DNA of 64,000 nucleotides from Fibrobacter sp. (GTDB taxonomy: Bacteria; Fibrobacterota; Chitinivibrionia; Chitinivibrionales; Chitinispirillaceae): contig JAAZBG010000139.1 of the NCBI GenBank assembly GCA_012513915.1, positions 1-64,000 of the forward strand, in the 5' to 3' direction. The notes under the pieces are model-generated. The model did not search any database. It was not told the DNA's origin and saw only the letters and a list, made by a program, of their open reading frames with translations. This document shows positions 17,464 through 26,422 of this stretch, piece by piece; the first letter of the stretch is position 1, and every line of letters starts with the position of its first letter. The position numbers were made by a program, and so were the translations under genes.

Positions 17464-17865
17464 ATGAGTTCAACATTAATGGTATCTGCTATGACACTTT
17501 TATTTGGACTTATTACAGGCTGCACCATGGACAATCTCTCATCACAGCTGATCGGGCACTATAGCGGGATTAATCCCTGTAATGACTGCCCCGGTATTCT
17601 CGTTGACCTCAAGCTAAAAGAAAAATCCCAGTATCATGCAACATTCAAATCAATGGAACAAAACATATCAAATCAGGAAAACGGCATCTGGAAAATTGTC
17701 AACGATGAAGATGCCGCAGGGAAACGGATTCAGGTTCTCAAGCTTGCACCCTTCAAATCGTCATCAAATATACTCTATCTTCTTAAAAACAATACGACAC
17801 TGCAGCTTCTTGATTCCCTGAAGCTACCCATTGAATCATCTACGCTTAAAAAGAATGTTCCCTGA
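17464..17865 (+). CDS. NlpE-like outer-membrane lipoprotein
   Basis: 133 residues from ATG 17464, which lies 9 bases after AGGA. The signal sequence ends in a lipobox LITGC, so Cys is the acylated residue. Then GHYSGINPCNDCPGILVDLKL matches the NlpE N-terminal pattern G-x-Y-x-G-x-x-P-C-x-x-C-x-G-I, including the CxxC. In enterobacteria NlpE senses surface contact and copper and signals to the Cpx system; here only the N-terminal domain is present and no CpxA/R pair is near. Two in-frame ATGs a few codons upstream are possible starts. Confidence 0.75.
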   Translation: MSSTLMVSAMTLLFGLITGCTMDNLSSQLIGHYSGINPCNDCPGILVDLKLKEKSQYHATFKSMEQNISNQENGIWKIVNDEDAAGKRIQVLKLAPFKSSSNILYLLKNNTTLQLLDSLKLPIESSTLKKNVP

Positions 17866-17938
17866 GCGGAGTAATTACCTTTGTGCGTCAATCAAGAGAT
17901 TCTCAGGACCAATCAAAGAAAACAAACAGGAGGTATCA

Positions 17939-18322
17939 ATGTTTAAATATTTTCAATCACTACTACTGATTGCTCTGATCTGCAGTGTAACCAACGCGTC
18001 GGAGAAACTGAAGGAATTCAGTGGTCAATGGTGCGCAAATGATATGGGATTAATCATGATATTTGACTCCAACGATTCAATGCAGGTTAAAAGCACTTCT
18101 GATTCTACATTTCAAGGAAAAGGTACCTACACTAAAACCGACACGACATTTTCAGCTACCATGGAAAATGATAACATCGTCATTAAAATGAACTTCAGGT
18201 ATCGATGGAAAAATGATACAACAATTGAAGCGATGCCGGAGCTTTTTACGGTAAGTGGTGAGCTGGTGGAATCTCCGAAAGAATGGAATATCATGACCCG
18301 GTGCGGACAAAAGAAGCCGTGA
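17939..18322 (+). CDS. Small periplasmic protein, unknown family
   Basis: 127 residues from ATG 17939 with GGAGG 6 bases upstream. MFKYFQSLLLIALICSVTNA is a signal peptide. The mature chain (FSGQWCANDMGLIMIFDSND, then GKGTYTKTDTTFSA) looks like a small lipocalin-like beta barrel of the kind found in extracellular stress or META-type proteins. It follows the NlpE-like gene by 73 bases on the same strand, probably one transcript. Confidence 0.6.
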   Translation: MFKYFQSLLLIALICSVTNASEKLKEFSGQWCANDMGLIMIFDSNDSMQVKSTSDSTFQGKGTYTKTDTTFSATMENDNIVIKMNFRYRWKNDTTIEAMPELFTVSGELVESPKEWNIMTRCGQKKP

Positions 18323-18339
18323 CCAGTAATTCGGGATTC

Positions 18340-18369
18340 GTAATCCGGTGTTAACAAATACCGGATTAC
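18340..18369 (+). terminator. Hairpin after the NlpE-like pair
   Basis: GTAATCCGGT (18340-18349) pairs perfectly with ACCGGATTAC (18360-18369). No T tract, so termination efficiency is uncertain. Confidence 0.45.
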
Positions 18370-18457
18370 GCTAAAGGTAATGGCAAATAGTAGATTTGCA
18401 ATTTAATCGTTTTTATATCAACTTTGAGGTGTATAACTTTTTTACAGAAATCAAACA

Positions 18458-19810
18458 ATGAAAATTACCTTTATTTATCCCAAATTTGACAAATTTCTTG
18501 AAACATATCCCGAGCTTGCAGAAATGCCTGCAATTGCAGCGACATGGGCATACAGGATGCCCCCTGCGATGGGAATTCCCATTCTTATTAATATTACACC
18601 ACCTGATATCCAGTGGCGAATTATTGATCAGAATATTGAACCGATGGATTATAACGATAACGCGGACCTTTTTGCAATCAGTTTTTTCACGCCGCAAGCT
18701 GCATACGCCTATGTAATTGGTGATGAACTTATGAAACGTGGGAAAAAGGTGATTATGGGCGGTATGCATCCAAGCATGATCCCCGAAGATGCATCATTGC
18801 ATTGTTCAAGTATCTGTATCGGTGAGGGTGATACGGTATGGCCGCACATAATCAATGATTTACGAAGTGGTTCGCTTAAAAAAGAGTATCGCGCCGTTGA
18901 ACCTCCAAAACCCGAAGAGATTGTCTCGCCTAAAGCCGGAATATTTGACATTGAGGATAAGTATGACTGGCACGCATCACTTTTGTCAATTACCCGCGGC
19001 TGTCCGTTCGGGTGTGACTGGTGCAATGTACCTATCTACCAAAGTAAAAAAATCAGGTTACGTCCGATAGAGAATGTCGTTGAGGACATTCGAAAGCTTT
19101 CCGGCAAAGAATTTTATATTACTGATGATATGATCATGCTTAACAGACCGAAAATCCAGGCCTACATGATGGACCTGTGTGAGCGAATTAAGGATTTCAA
19201 GGTGAACATGTTTCTGTCGTGTTCACCTGCAATGAACAGTGACCCGGCCTACTTTGATGCAATAGCAAAGGCCGGAGCCAAAAGTATGTACACCGTATTT
19301 GCGAGTGATCCGTTCAGCGCCCGATTCTATGCACGTCATCCCGGAATATGGGATCGCACTGTTGATCTTGTCAAGCAGCTTGAGGATCGGGGAATCAGGT
19401 TCTTTGGATCATTTGGTGTAGGATTTGACACATGCTTTGAGGATCAGTTTGACCTGATTCTTGAATTCTGTCAAAAGGCACAAGTAAAGACTGCGGAGTT
19501 TTTTATTGCAACACCATTCCCCAATACCCCATTCTGGCATCAGATACAGAACGAAAACCGGTTTATTACACGCGACTGGAAAAAATTTAATTGTGCAAAC
19601 GTGGTTTTTCAGCCAAAACATACATCACCGGAAGCGTTGCGTGATGGATTTGTCAGGTTATGGAAAGAGTTTTTCAAGAGTGTAAACCATGAAGTTGCAC
19701 TCAGCTCGTTTCATCAGAAACTTGACAACATTCTGAAATCGCGCGAATTCTCTCAGGACGTAAAGGATGCGGTTGCACGGGGAATGCGCAATGCGGGAAT
19801 CGCGACGTAG
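18458..19810 (+). CDS. Cobalamin-type radical SAM protein (paralogue 1)
   Basis: 450 residues. The N-terminal ~150 residues form a B12-binding-like Rossmann domain (FAISFFTPQAAYAYVIGDEL, then KVIMGGMHPSMIPEDA) without the DxHxxG base-off motif. The radical SAM centre is CPFGCDWC with Cys182, Cys186 and Cys189 (CxxxCxxC) binding the 4Fe-4S cluster. The C-terminal barrel contains EFFIATPFPNTPFW. Members of this class (BchE, hopanoid and ladderane-candidate enzymes) do cyclisations, methylations or desaturations on hydrophobic substrates. It is the first gene of the cluster, 118 bases before fabG, and a clear paralogue of 26423-27706. Substrate unknown; probably the ACP-bound or released acyl chain. 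Confidence 0.85.
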   Translation: MKITFIYPKFDKFLETYPELAEMPAIAATWAYRMPPAMGIPILINITPPDIQWRIIDQNIEPMDYNDNADLFAISFFTPQAAYAYVIGDELMKRGKKVIMGGMHPSMIPEDASLHCSSICIGEGDTVWPHIINDLRSGSLKKEYRAVEPPKPEEIVSPKAGIFDIEDKYDWHASLLSITRGCPFGCDWCNVPIYQSKKIRLRPIENVVEDIRKLSGKEFYITDDMIMLNRPKIQAYMMDLCERIKDFKVNMFLSCSPAMNSDPAYFDAIAKAGAKSMYTVFASDPFSARFYARHPGIWDRTVDLVKQLEDRGIRFFGSFGVGFDTCFEDQFDLILEFCQKAQVKTAEFFIATPFPNTPFWHQIQNENRFITRDWKKFNCANVVFQPKHTSPEALRDGFVRLWKEFFKSVNHEVALSSFHQKLDNILKSREFSQDVKDAVARGMRNAGIAT

Positions 19811-19928
19811 AGCCTGTGGAAAAACCGGTCGCAGATGCATATTGTCGTATTATGTATGTGTATCGCATTATGCACCAGCAACAAATTGAACAAATACTTA
19901 TTTGACTAATTAAAAACGGGAGTACTTT

Positions 19929-20663
19929 GTGAACAGAAAAGCAATTGTAACCGGCGGCTCGAGGGGTATTGGTGCTGCTATAGTTGAGACGCTTGCCAAT
20001 GAAGGCTACGATGTAGCATTTTCTTACGTGTCAAACAAAGATAAAGCAGACGCTATTGTCAGCGCACTATCATCAAAGGGTGTTAAAATAGCAGCCTTTC
20101 AGGCGGACATTGCAAGTTTTGAATCAGCACAAGCATTTATCAACAATGCAAAGGAGTTCCTTGGGGATGTCGATGTACTCGTTAACAATGCAGGAATCAC
20201 CCGCGACAAAACGCTCTTCATGATGCAGCCAGAGGAATGGAATGCAGTTATCAATACAAATCTCACCGGATATTTTAATGTTACACGGAATATTGTTGGC
20301 TATTTTCTGAAAAACAAGCGCGGATGCGTTGTCAACATTACATCGGTAAGCGGTCTTGTCGGGATTGCCGGACAAACCAATTATTGCGCATCAAAGGCAG
20401 GTATCATCGGCTTTACACGTGCGCTTGCAAAAGAGGCTGCCCGTGCGGGAATTCCGGTAAACTGTGTTGCCCCAGGTTTTGTTGATACCGAAATGACCCA
20501 GGCGATCCCGGAAAAGCATCTTGATGAGATCAATAAAATGATCCCGATGCGCAGAATGGGTAAAGCGCAGGAGATTGCCGATCTCGTGTCGTTCCTGGTA
20601 TCAGAAAAGGCGAAATATATCACCGGCCAGGTTTTCACCATCGACGGCGGATTAACAATATAA
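19929..20663 (+). CDS. fabG: 3-oxoacyl-ACP reductase (FabG type)
   Basis: 244 residues from GTG 19929 (GGGAG 6 bases upstream). TGGSRGIG is the NADPH-binding turn, NNAG at 86-89, catalytic Ser139-Tyr152-Lys156 in ITSVSG...NYCASK, and the ending TGQVFTIDGGLTI. It reduces beta-ketoacyl-ACP to the hydroxyacyl stage. Its place between radical SAM, dehydratase and ketosynthase genes suggests a cluster-dedicated copy. It is separated from fabZ by a repeat element. Confidence 0.93.
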   Translation: MNRKAIVTGGSRGIGAAIVETLANEGYDVAFSYVSNKDKADAIVSALSSKGVKIAAFQADIASFESAQAFINNAKEFLGDVDVLVNNAGITRDKTLFMMQPEEWNAVINTNLTGYFNVTRNIVGYFLKNKRGCVVNITSVSGLVGIAGQTNYCASKAGIIGFTRALAKEAARAGIPVNCVAPGFVDTEMTQAIPEKHLDEINKMIPMRRMGKAQEIADLVSFLVSEKAKYITGQVFTIDGGLTI

Positions 20664-20678
20664 TGCGACATACACGAT

Positions 20679-20794
20679 GTACGGGCGAATCATTATGTAC
20701 GGGCGAATCATTATTCGCCCCCACCCCGCACCTCACGGTGCGAATCATTATTCGCCCCCACCCGCCGATGTACGGGCGAATAATGATTCGCCCC
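20679..20794. repeat. GGGCGAATCATTATTCGCCC-type interspersed repeat array
   Basis: TGTACGGGCGAATCATTA occurs at 20679 and again at 20696. A reduced copy (GTGCGAATCATTATTCGCCC) lies near 20738-20757, and an inverted copy GGGCGAATAATGATTCGCCC near 20773-20792. Each unit is itself palindromic. It fills the fabG-fabZ gap. Confidence 0.85.
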
Positions 20795-20819
20795 AACAGA
20801 AAAATTTCAGGAGCATACA

Positions 20820-21257
20820 ATGTTTGACATAAAAGAGATCATGAAAAACGTTCCCCACCGGTTTCCATTTCTGCTTATCGACAGGGTAACAGAGTTCAAA
20901 GAGAATGAATCGGTAACGGTCCTTAAAAATGTTACCATTAACGAAGCACAATTCCAGGGACACTTTCCCGGCAATCCGGTTTTACCCGGAGTATATATAA
21001 TTGAAAATATGGCACAGGCCGCCTGTTTTCTTCTCTCCAAATCAGCAGGAGGCCTTGTTGAAAATGCAGTTTATTACCTTGGAAAAGTTAAAACGATCCA
21101 GTTTATGCATCCGGTGTTCCCGGGAGACCAGATGATCACCACTGTTACTATTGAGAAAAAATTTGGTGACAGTGCCATGGTAAATGCAAAATCGTTTGTT
21201 GATGGGAAGGTTGTCGCGAAGGGTGACCTTATGTTTGGTATGAAACGGGGTGAATAA
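20820..21257 (+). CDS. fabZ: 3-hydroxyacyl-ACP dehydratase (FabZ type)
   Basis: 145 residues, a complete hot-dog fold. HRFPFLLIDRV at the start and GHFPGNPVLPGVYIIENMAQ carrying the catalytic His48 and Glu62. It dehydrates 3-hydroxyacyl-ACP to enoyl-ACP. With FabG and the KS pair but no enoyl reductase in the cluster, iterative cycles would give a polyene chain. That is an inference, since a host enoyl reductase could act in trans. Confidence 0.92.
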   Translation: MFDIKEIMKNVPHRFPFLLIDRVTEFKENESVTVLKNVTINEAQFQGHFPGNPVLPGVYIIENMAQAACFLLSKSAGGLVENAVYYLGKVKTIQFMHPVFPGDQMITTVTIEKKFGDSAMVNAKSFVDGKVVAKGDLMFGMKRGE

Positions 21258-21471
21258 AGTCATATTCATCCCGGGATTTTGTCACCGTAACCCTGAGATT
21301 ATCATTGTCAGGTGATATGCTGTATTGTCCGATAAAGTACCAAAAATCACAAAAATAAAATTTTTTCGTGTCTTTTGAATATTCTGGGTTGGCATTTTTT
21401 GACCTATTAACTATATTAACGTTTCTTATAAAAACTTATCCCTTATTACAGTCAAGGGACTCAATACATCT

Positions 21472-22698
21472 ATGAGTGAAAACAGAGTTGTCATTACAGG
21501 TTTAGGGTTGGTCACTCCTATAGGTACAGGAGTAGAAAAGTTCTGGCAGGCGGCGTTGAAAGGTACGAACGGTGTTCGTCCTCTTCAGATATTTGATCCT
21601 TCAGAGTACAGAACTAAAACCGGCGGCGAGGTACTCGATTTCGTAGCTGAAGAGTATCTCAAAGCGGAAGATATTGCCCGGATGGGCAGGTCGAGTCAGC
21701 TTGCAGTGGCAGCTGCTTCCATGGCGCTTAACGATAGCGGCCTTGATATGTCCAAAGCTGATCCATATCGTCTTGGCGTTAGTATGGGTACAACGATGGG
21801 TGAACCGCAAATCCTTGAAAAAGGTATCAATATCAAGTATAAAACCGGCAATTGTCATGATATTCCTTCCGATCTTCCGCGGCAATATCCATGCGGTTCA
21901 ATTCCTGCAAACATCGCAAGAATTTTTGGTTTTAAGGGACCTCACCTTATTGTGCCAACAGCATGTGCGGCAGGTAACTATGCTATCGGTTATGCCTATG
22001 ACCTGATACGGCTTGGTAAAATTGATGCTGCATTTTGTGGTGGAAGTGATCCATTTTCCGGAATAGCGTTTACCGGTTTTAACCGGCTGCTTGCAACAAC
22101 TCTGGGCATTGTCCGTCCTTTCGATCTCAATAGATCTGGTATGGCAGTTAGTGAGGGGGCAGGGATGCTAATTATTGAGCGACTGGATAAAGCTCTTGCA
22201 CGGGGAGCAAAAATTTATGCAGAGATCATCGGTTATGGCCTTGGGTGTGATGCATTTAAGATGACAATTCCTGATCCAACCGGAAGCGGTGGAATCCTTG
22301 CACTTAATCGTTCTATAAAGAATTCCGGCATTTCTCCTGATGACATAGATTATATCTGTGCACATGGAACAGGTACTGGTGAAAATGATAAGTCAGAAAC
22401 ACTTATTGTTAAAGAAGTTCTTGGCGAAAAAGCCAAAACCACACCGGTTTCATCACTGAAATCAATGCTTGGGCACACAATGGGAGCTGCATCTGCAATT
22501 GAAGCGGCAGCATGTGCATTAATGATTGAACGCCAGGTTGTACTTCCAACAATCAACTACGAAACTCCAGATCCTGAATGCGATCTGGATTATGTACCAA
22601 ACACGCCAAGAGAGATGAAACTTGATGTCGTTATCTCGAACGCATACGCTTTTGCAGGTAATACATCATCCATAGTTCTCAGAAAATACAAAGGATAA
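21472..22698 (+). CDS. Beta-ketoacyl-ACP synthase, catalytically complete (KS-alpha)
   Basis: 408 residues, FabF-like. Catalytic triad intact: Cys165 in VPTACAAGNYAIG, His in CAHGTGTGEND and His in SMLGHTMGAASA. It condenses acyl units with malonyl-ACP. Its stop overlaps the start of the next ketosynthase gene (TAATG), a coupled KS-KS pair as in type II polyketide and aryl-polyene systems. The 214-base gap upstream may hold its promoter. Confidence 0.93.
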   Translation: MSENRVVITGLGLVTPIGTGVEKFWQAALKGTNGVRPLQIFDPSEYRTKTGGEVLDFVAEEYLKAEDIARMGRSSQLAVAAASMALNDSGLDMSKADPYRLGVSMGTTMGEPQILEKGINIKYKTGNCHDIPSDLPRQYPCGSIPANIARIFGFKGPHLIVPTACAAGNYAIGYAYDLIRLGKIDAAFCGGSDPFSGIAFTGFNRLLATTLGIVRPFDLNRSGMAVSEGAGMLIIERLDKALARGAKIYAEIIGYGLGCDAFKMTIPDPTGSGGILALNRSIKNSGISPDDIDYICAHGTGTGENDKSETLIVKEVLGEKAKTTPVSSLKSMLGHTMGAASAIEAAACALMIERQVVLPTINYETPDPECDLDYVPNTPREMKLDVVISNAYAFAGNTSSIVLRKYKG

Positions 22699-23906
22699 TG
22701 TCGAGCATGGCACCCACAAAAATTTTTATTACTGATGTCGGAATTATCAGTGCATTAGGCATGGGTTTTGAAAAAATTTCTGAGGCACTTTCACAGAACC
22801 CGCACGTTGCATCTGTAAAAGATTACGAGTTTCATCAATTTGAAAAAGAAATTCCTGCACACCTCCTTCCTGACTATAATCCGGAAGTGGTTCTTGGTAA
22901 AAAGGGTCTCCGGTTGAAGGATCACTCTACAAAACTGATTCTTGGCACGTTCGAAACCGGTTTTAAAAATATCATGGAAGCATCTGATGAAGCTAACCGC
23001 CCTGGTATATGTATCGGAACAGCTTTTGGCAGCATTCAGAGTATCGGAGATTTCCTTAGCGATTCTATAGTCAACGGTGTCGGAAATGTAAATCCACAGG
23101 CATTTGCAAATACAGTCATTAACGCGCCAACAGGTCAGGCAAATATCCGTTATTGTGTAAAAACTCTCAGTGCTACGATATCAACCGGATTCAACGCCGG
23201 TCTTGATGCACTCATTTACACATTCAATTATCTTAAATGCGGGTACCTGCAATCAGTAGTTGCCGGTGGCCTTGAAGAGGTAAGCTATTACTCTTTACTT
23301 GGATTTATGCGGACTGGTATTCTTGCATCTGAAGCTCCGGCAAAACCATTTAGTGTATCATCCAAAGGTGTTGTAATGGGTGAAGGTTGTGCACTGATGC
23401 TGCTCGAAACTGAAGAATCGGTCAAAACCCGTAATGCAAAAGCAGTCGCAGAGATTGTCGGTACCGGTGCAACATTTGATTCTGATGCAGCACAGAGTAG
23501 TGTATCAAATGGAGATGCGGGTATGCAGGCAATATTAATCGCATGTAAGGAAGCAGGGATCAACCCTGAGCAGATAGATTTCGTGGCATCAGGGGCAAGT
23601 GGAAATCCTGTTGCTGATAGACTTGAAGCAAAAGCAATTGCCCTTGCACTTGGCCCGAACGTTCCGGTTACAGCATATAAACGTTTTACCGGTGAGTGCT
23701 ATGGAGCATCAGGAGCAATTAACACTCTTTGTGCTCTTTCTGATATGAAGAACAACCGTATCAGTGGAATTGGTGAAAATTATACTTCACTTGATGGAAT
23801 CAACGTTGTATTTTCAACAATTCAAAAAAGCAGTACCTATGCGCTTGTGACATCATTTGCATGTGATGGTAACTGTAGTGCACTTATTATTAAAAACGTT
23901 AATTAA
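22698..23906 (+). CDS. Ketosynthase-like partner lacking the active site (chain-length-factor-like)
   Basis: 402 residues with a thiolase/KS fold (MSSMAPTKIFITDVGIISALG at start, GICIGTAFGSIQS, VMGEGCALMLLE). All three catalytic positions are changed relative to the neighbour: the Cys is replaced (ATISTGFNAG, Ile161 at the aligned site), CAHGTG has become VASGASG, and LGHTMG has become TGECYG. This is the pattern of KS-beta/chain-length factors, which dimerise with a live KS and shape the chain tunnel. It overlaps that gene by one base. Function as a partner subunit is inferred from this arrangement. Confidence 0.85.
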   Translation: MSSMAPTKIFITDVGIISALGMGFEKISEALSQNPHVASVKDYEFHQFEKEIPAHLLPDYNPEVVLGKKGLRLKDHSTKLILGTFETGFKNIMEASDEANRPGICIGTAFGSIQSIGDFLSDSIVNGVGNVNPQAFANTVINAPTGQANIRYCVKTLSATISTGFNAGLDALIYTFNYLKCGYLQSVVAGGLEEVSYYSLLGFMRTGILASEAPAKPFSVSSKGVVMGEGCALMLLETEESVKTRNAKAVAEIVGTGATFDSDAAQSSVSNGDAGMQAILIACKEAGINPEQIDFVASGASGNPVADRLEAKAIALALGPNVPVTAYKRFTGECYGASGAINTLCALSDMKNNRISGIGENYTSLDGINVVFSTIQKSSTYALVTSFACDGNCSALIIKNVN

Positions 23907-23936
23907 CACATAATTCGTTATCTATAGGAGTTTTTC

Positions 23937-24197
23937 ATGAACAGTGAAGAGATTAAAGAAACAATTCGTGGATTGATTACAGAAATTGCAGAAGACATGG
24001 ATGTGGAAACTGATTCAATCACCGATGATGCAAGTTTTGTTGAAGATATGGGCCTCGATTCAATGGCACTTCTTGAAGTTCTTGCTACAATGGAGAAGAA
24101 ATTTGGCGTTTCAATTCCTGAATCGGAATTCCCAAATATTACTTCAATCAACAAATGCCATGCAACTGTTGAAAAGTATCTCGCCGCAGAGAAATAA
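23937..24197 (+). CDS. Acyl carrier protein
   Basis: 86 residues, acidic. GLDSMALLEVLATMEKKFG carries Ser42, the phosphopantetheine attachment site. TATAGGAG upstream. It is distinct from a housekeeping AcpP by its DSM motif and its place in the cluster, and is probably the dedicated carrier on which the chain is built. No phosphopantetheinyl transferase gene is in the window. Confidence 0.93.
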   Translation: MNSEEIKETIRGLITEIAEDMDVETDSITDDASFVEDMGLDSMALLEVLATMEKKFGVSIPESEFPNITSINKCHATVEKYLAAEK

Positions 24198-24288
24198 TGC
24201 AAAATGAGAATCGTGAAGTTTGAAAGCGGAGTATGCACTCCATGCTTTAGACTTCAGTTTCTCTTTTAGCACATCCAATTTTCTCATA

Positions 24289-25215
24289 ATGTATTCTATC
24301 TTTCGTTGTTCCATCCCACCTGGCAGTAATGTTTATTTCGTAAATACAGATCCGGCAGTAATTATTGATACAGGCCACCCTGATTCTGTAGAACAAACGC
24401 TTGACATTTTAAAGCGTCATGTACCGTTAGACAATGTCGGCTATATCCTGTGTACACACACTCATGGTGACCATATCGGAGGTGCATCTGCATTTCAGAA
24501 GGCATTCGGTGCAAAAACAATGATATTCATGCCCGAGGTAAACTCAAAACTGACTGATAAACACAGACGTGAGATACGATTGATTCATGAAATGCCAGAA
24601 ATTGATTCCTACCTTGAAGCAGATATGCAGATTACCGTTGGTGATGATTTCATCAGGGTTATTCATACACCGGGTCACGCGGATGATCACTGCTGTTTCT
24701 ATTTTACAAAAAGAAAATACCTGTTCACTGGTGATCTTCTTGCCAATGACGATATCGGGTTTCTTAACATTAACAAACACTACACAACAGCGCTTGATGA
24801 AATAAAGCATTCTATTGAACAGTGTGCAACACTTGAGACAACACGGGTATTTACGGGACATGGTGATACCTACCGCATGGCGCCCTGGAACAAAATTATG
24901 CGTAAATTATCACTATTTGAAAGAAACCCGGCGCTTTTGGTGCCACATACTCTCATTTCACCATTCCTTTTTCATCTCTGGGCTGCCGGGAGGCCGGTAC
25001 CTGTTGAAGAATCTGAAAACTATATTGTCGATCATGCATACCTGTTTGATGGCTTTCTTGAAAACTGTACTCCAGATTTGATTCTTCATGAATTTAGAAG
25101 ACTTGCCACACTGTTAACATTTCGCGGTATCGTGAATGTAGCTGACAACTGCTTCACGCATGCGTTTACTAGTAAACCAACATGGCAATGGTATAAGAGA
25201 AAGATGAAAGAATAG
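24289..25215 (+). CDS. Metallo-beta-lactamase-fold hydrolase
   Basis: 308 residues from ATG 24289. HTHGDH at 57-62 is the metal motif; GHADDHCCFY and FTGDLLANDD supply further ligands, with a late GHGDTYR. The C-terminal ~100 residues extend beyond the core and are helical. In biosynthetic clusters such proteins often act as thioesterase-like or product-release hydrolases. A TTG start at 24220 would add 23 residues but has no ribosome site; the chosen ATG also lacks a clear one. Confidence 0.8.
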   Translation: MYSIFRCSIPPGSNVYFVNTDPAVIIDTGHPDSVEQTLDILKRHVPLDNVGYILCTHTHGDHIGGASAFQKAFGAKTMIFMPEVNSKLTDKHRREIRLIHEMPEIDSYLEADMQITVGDDFIRVIHTPGHADDHCCFYFTKRKYLFTGDLLANDDIGFLNINKHYTTALDEIKHSIEQCATLETTRVFTGHGDTYRMAPWNKIMRKLSLFERNPALLVPHTLISPFLFHLWAAGRPVPVEESENYIVDHAYLFDGFLENCTPDLILHEFRRLATLLTFRGIVNVADNCFTHAFTSKPTWQWYKRKMKE

Positions 25216-25468
25216 TACATGTTCATACTTTTCAAAAAATTGGTCTGCCATTAACAGTTCATTCTTATATGCTTTTATATTTTTCTATGACAAGCTGGTT
25301 TAATACTATTTTTGGCATTCAAAGAGACGGTACTGATAAACGGCACACTCCCGGTCATAACTCTTTTCTCTTCAATTTTTTCCGTTGTCACAGACACTGA
25401 CAAACTACTATTTTCTGGTGTTTATAAATGTACTTTTAAAATCAGCAGTATAAGGATCATTACCGATA

Positions 25469-26356
25469 ATGAGTTTAAGCAGGCACATTCAAACAACTAT
25501 CATTCCTGAAATAAAAGGCTTATCACCATCAGAACTGAAACTGATGGTACTTGAAACAGGTAATGCGTGGTTTGAATCGCATGGTGAAAATATTGAATTG
25601 ATTTACCACAACTTACGGCAGCTTAACCTTGTATCATCTACCGAACTTATTGAAAATATTAAAACCAATATACTTCTTCACTACTATGAAAAACTTCTCC
25701 CGCTGATTCTGACACCACAGGAATTTGCAGCTTTTATCGATGAAAACATCGATCTCTCATCCTGTAATGCAATAATCGGAGAGGTAAAAAAAAGCGGACG
25801 CGGAATGCTTCTGGCTATTGCTCATCTTGGTGCAGTTGAACTTATCGGCCCATCAATCGCACGTCACAACATGCCACTCAATGTTGTACTGAAATTTTCC
25901 ACTGCTGAGTTATCCAGATCAGCACACGATCAGGCTGAAAATTTCTTAAAAAGCGGTTTGTTTAGTCCGATAAAATTTATAGAATTAGGAAAACCGCAGA
26001 CTAACGGGGCACTCGATATGGCTGCTGCACTTCGGAGATCTGAAGCATTATTGGCTGTTTTTGATGAAGCGACCCCATATAACATACCGGTTACTTTATT
26101 CAATAAGACATTCAATGGCGGTTCTGGACTTGACAAACTAATAATGTATACCCGGAGCAGTACTGCGGTGTTTACAGCATTCATGGTCAGATGCGGTAAT
26201 GGCCGTTACAAGCTTGTCCTCGATGAGATTGACAGTTCCGGTAAATTAGCAGTCCAGAGACTTTATGATTCACTTGCGACAATTCTCGCGGATCATCTTG
26301 AGCAGTGGTATTTTCTGCATGAGGAACTGCCACTTATTGAGACGTCGATTTCATAA
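25469..26356 (+). CDS. LpxL/HtrB-like acyltransferase
   Basis: 295 residues. HLGAVE (His119-x4-Glu124) is the HX4E catalytic motif of the lysophospholipid/lipid A acyltransferase family, in the context LLAIAHLGAVELIGPSIA; an Arg-rich stretch AAALRRSEALLAVFDEAT follows, as in LpxL. No clear membrane segment. It is likely to move the finished acyl chain from the ACP to a lipid or glycolipid acceptor. A 250-base gap upstream contains no supported gene. Confidence 0.75.
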   Translation: MSLSRHIQTTIIPEIKGLSPSELKLMVLETGNAWFESHGENIELIYHNLRQLNLVSSTELIENIKTNILLHYYEKLLPLILTPQEFAAFIDENIDLSSCNAIIGEVKKSGRGMLLAIAHLGAVELIGPSIARHNMPLNVVLKFSTAELSRSAHDQAENFLKSGLFSPIKFIELGKPQTNGALDMAAALRRSEALLAVFDEATPYNIPVTLFNKTFNGGSGLDKLIMYTRSSTAVFTAFMVRCGNGRYKLVLDEIDSSGKLAVQRLYDSLATILADHLEQWYFLHEELPLIETSIS

Positions 26357-26422
26357 CCACATTACCATACAATCAACCGGCAACTACGTAAGTTACAGAA
26401 GTAAAAAAATGAAAGGTACTGT

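Noticed and set aside
18323-18457. Cobalamin riboswitch before the first radical SAM gene
   Set aside because: I find no B12-box-like GCCACTG sequence or the expected fold size.
25312-25509. 65-codon frame before the acyltransferase
   Set aside because: It overlaps the acyltransferase start, has no ribosome site and no recognisable motif.
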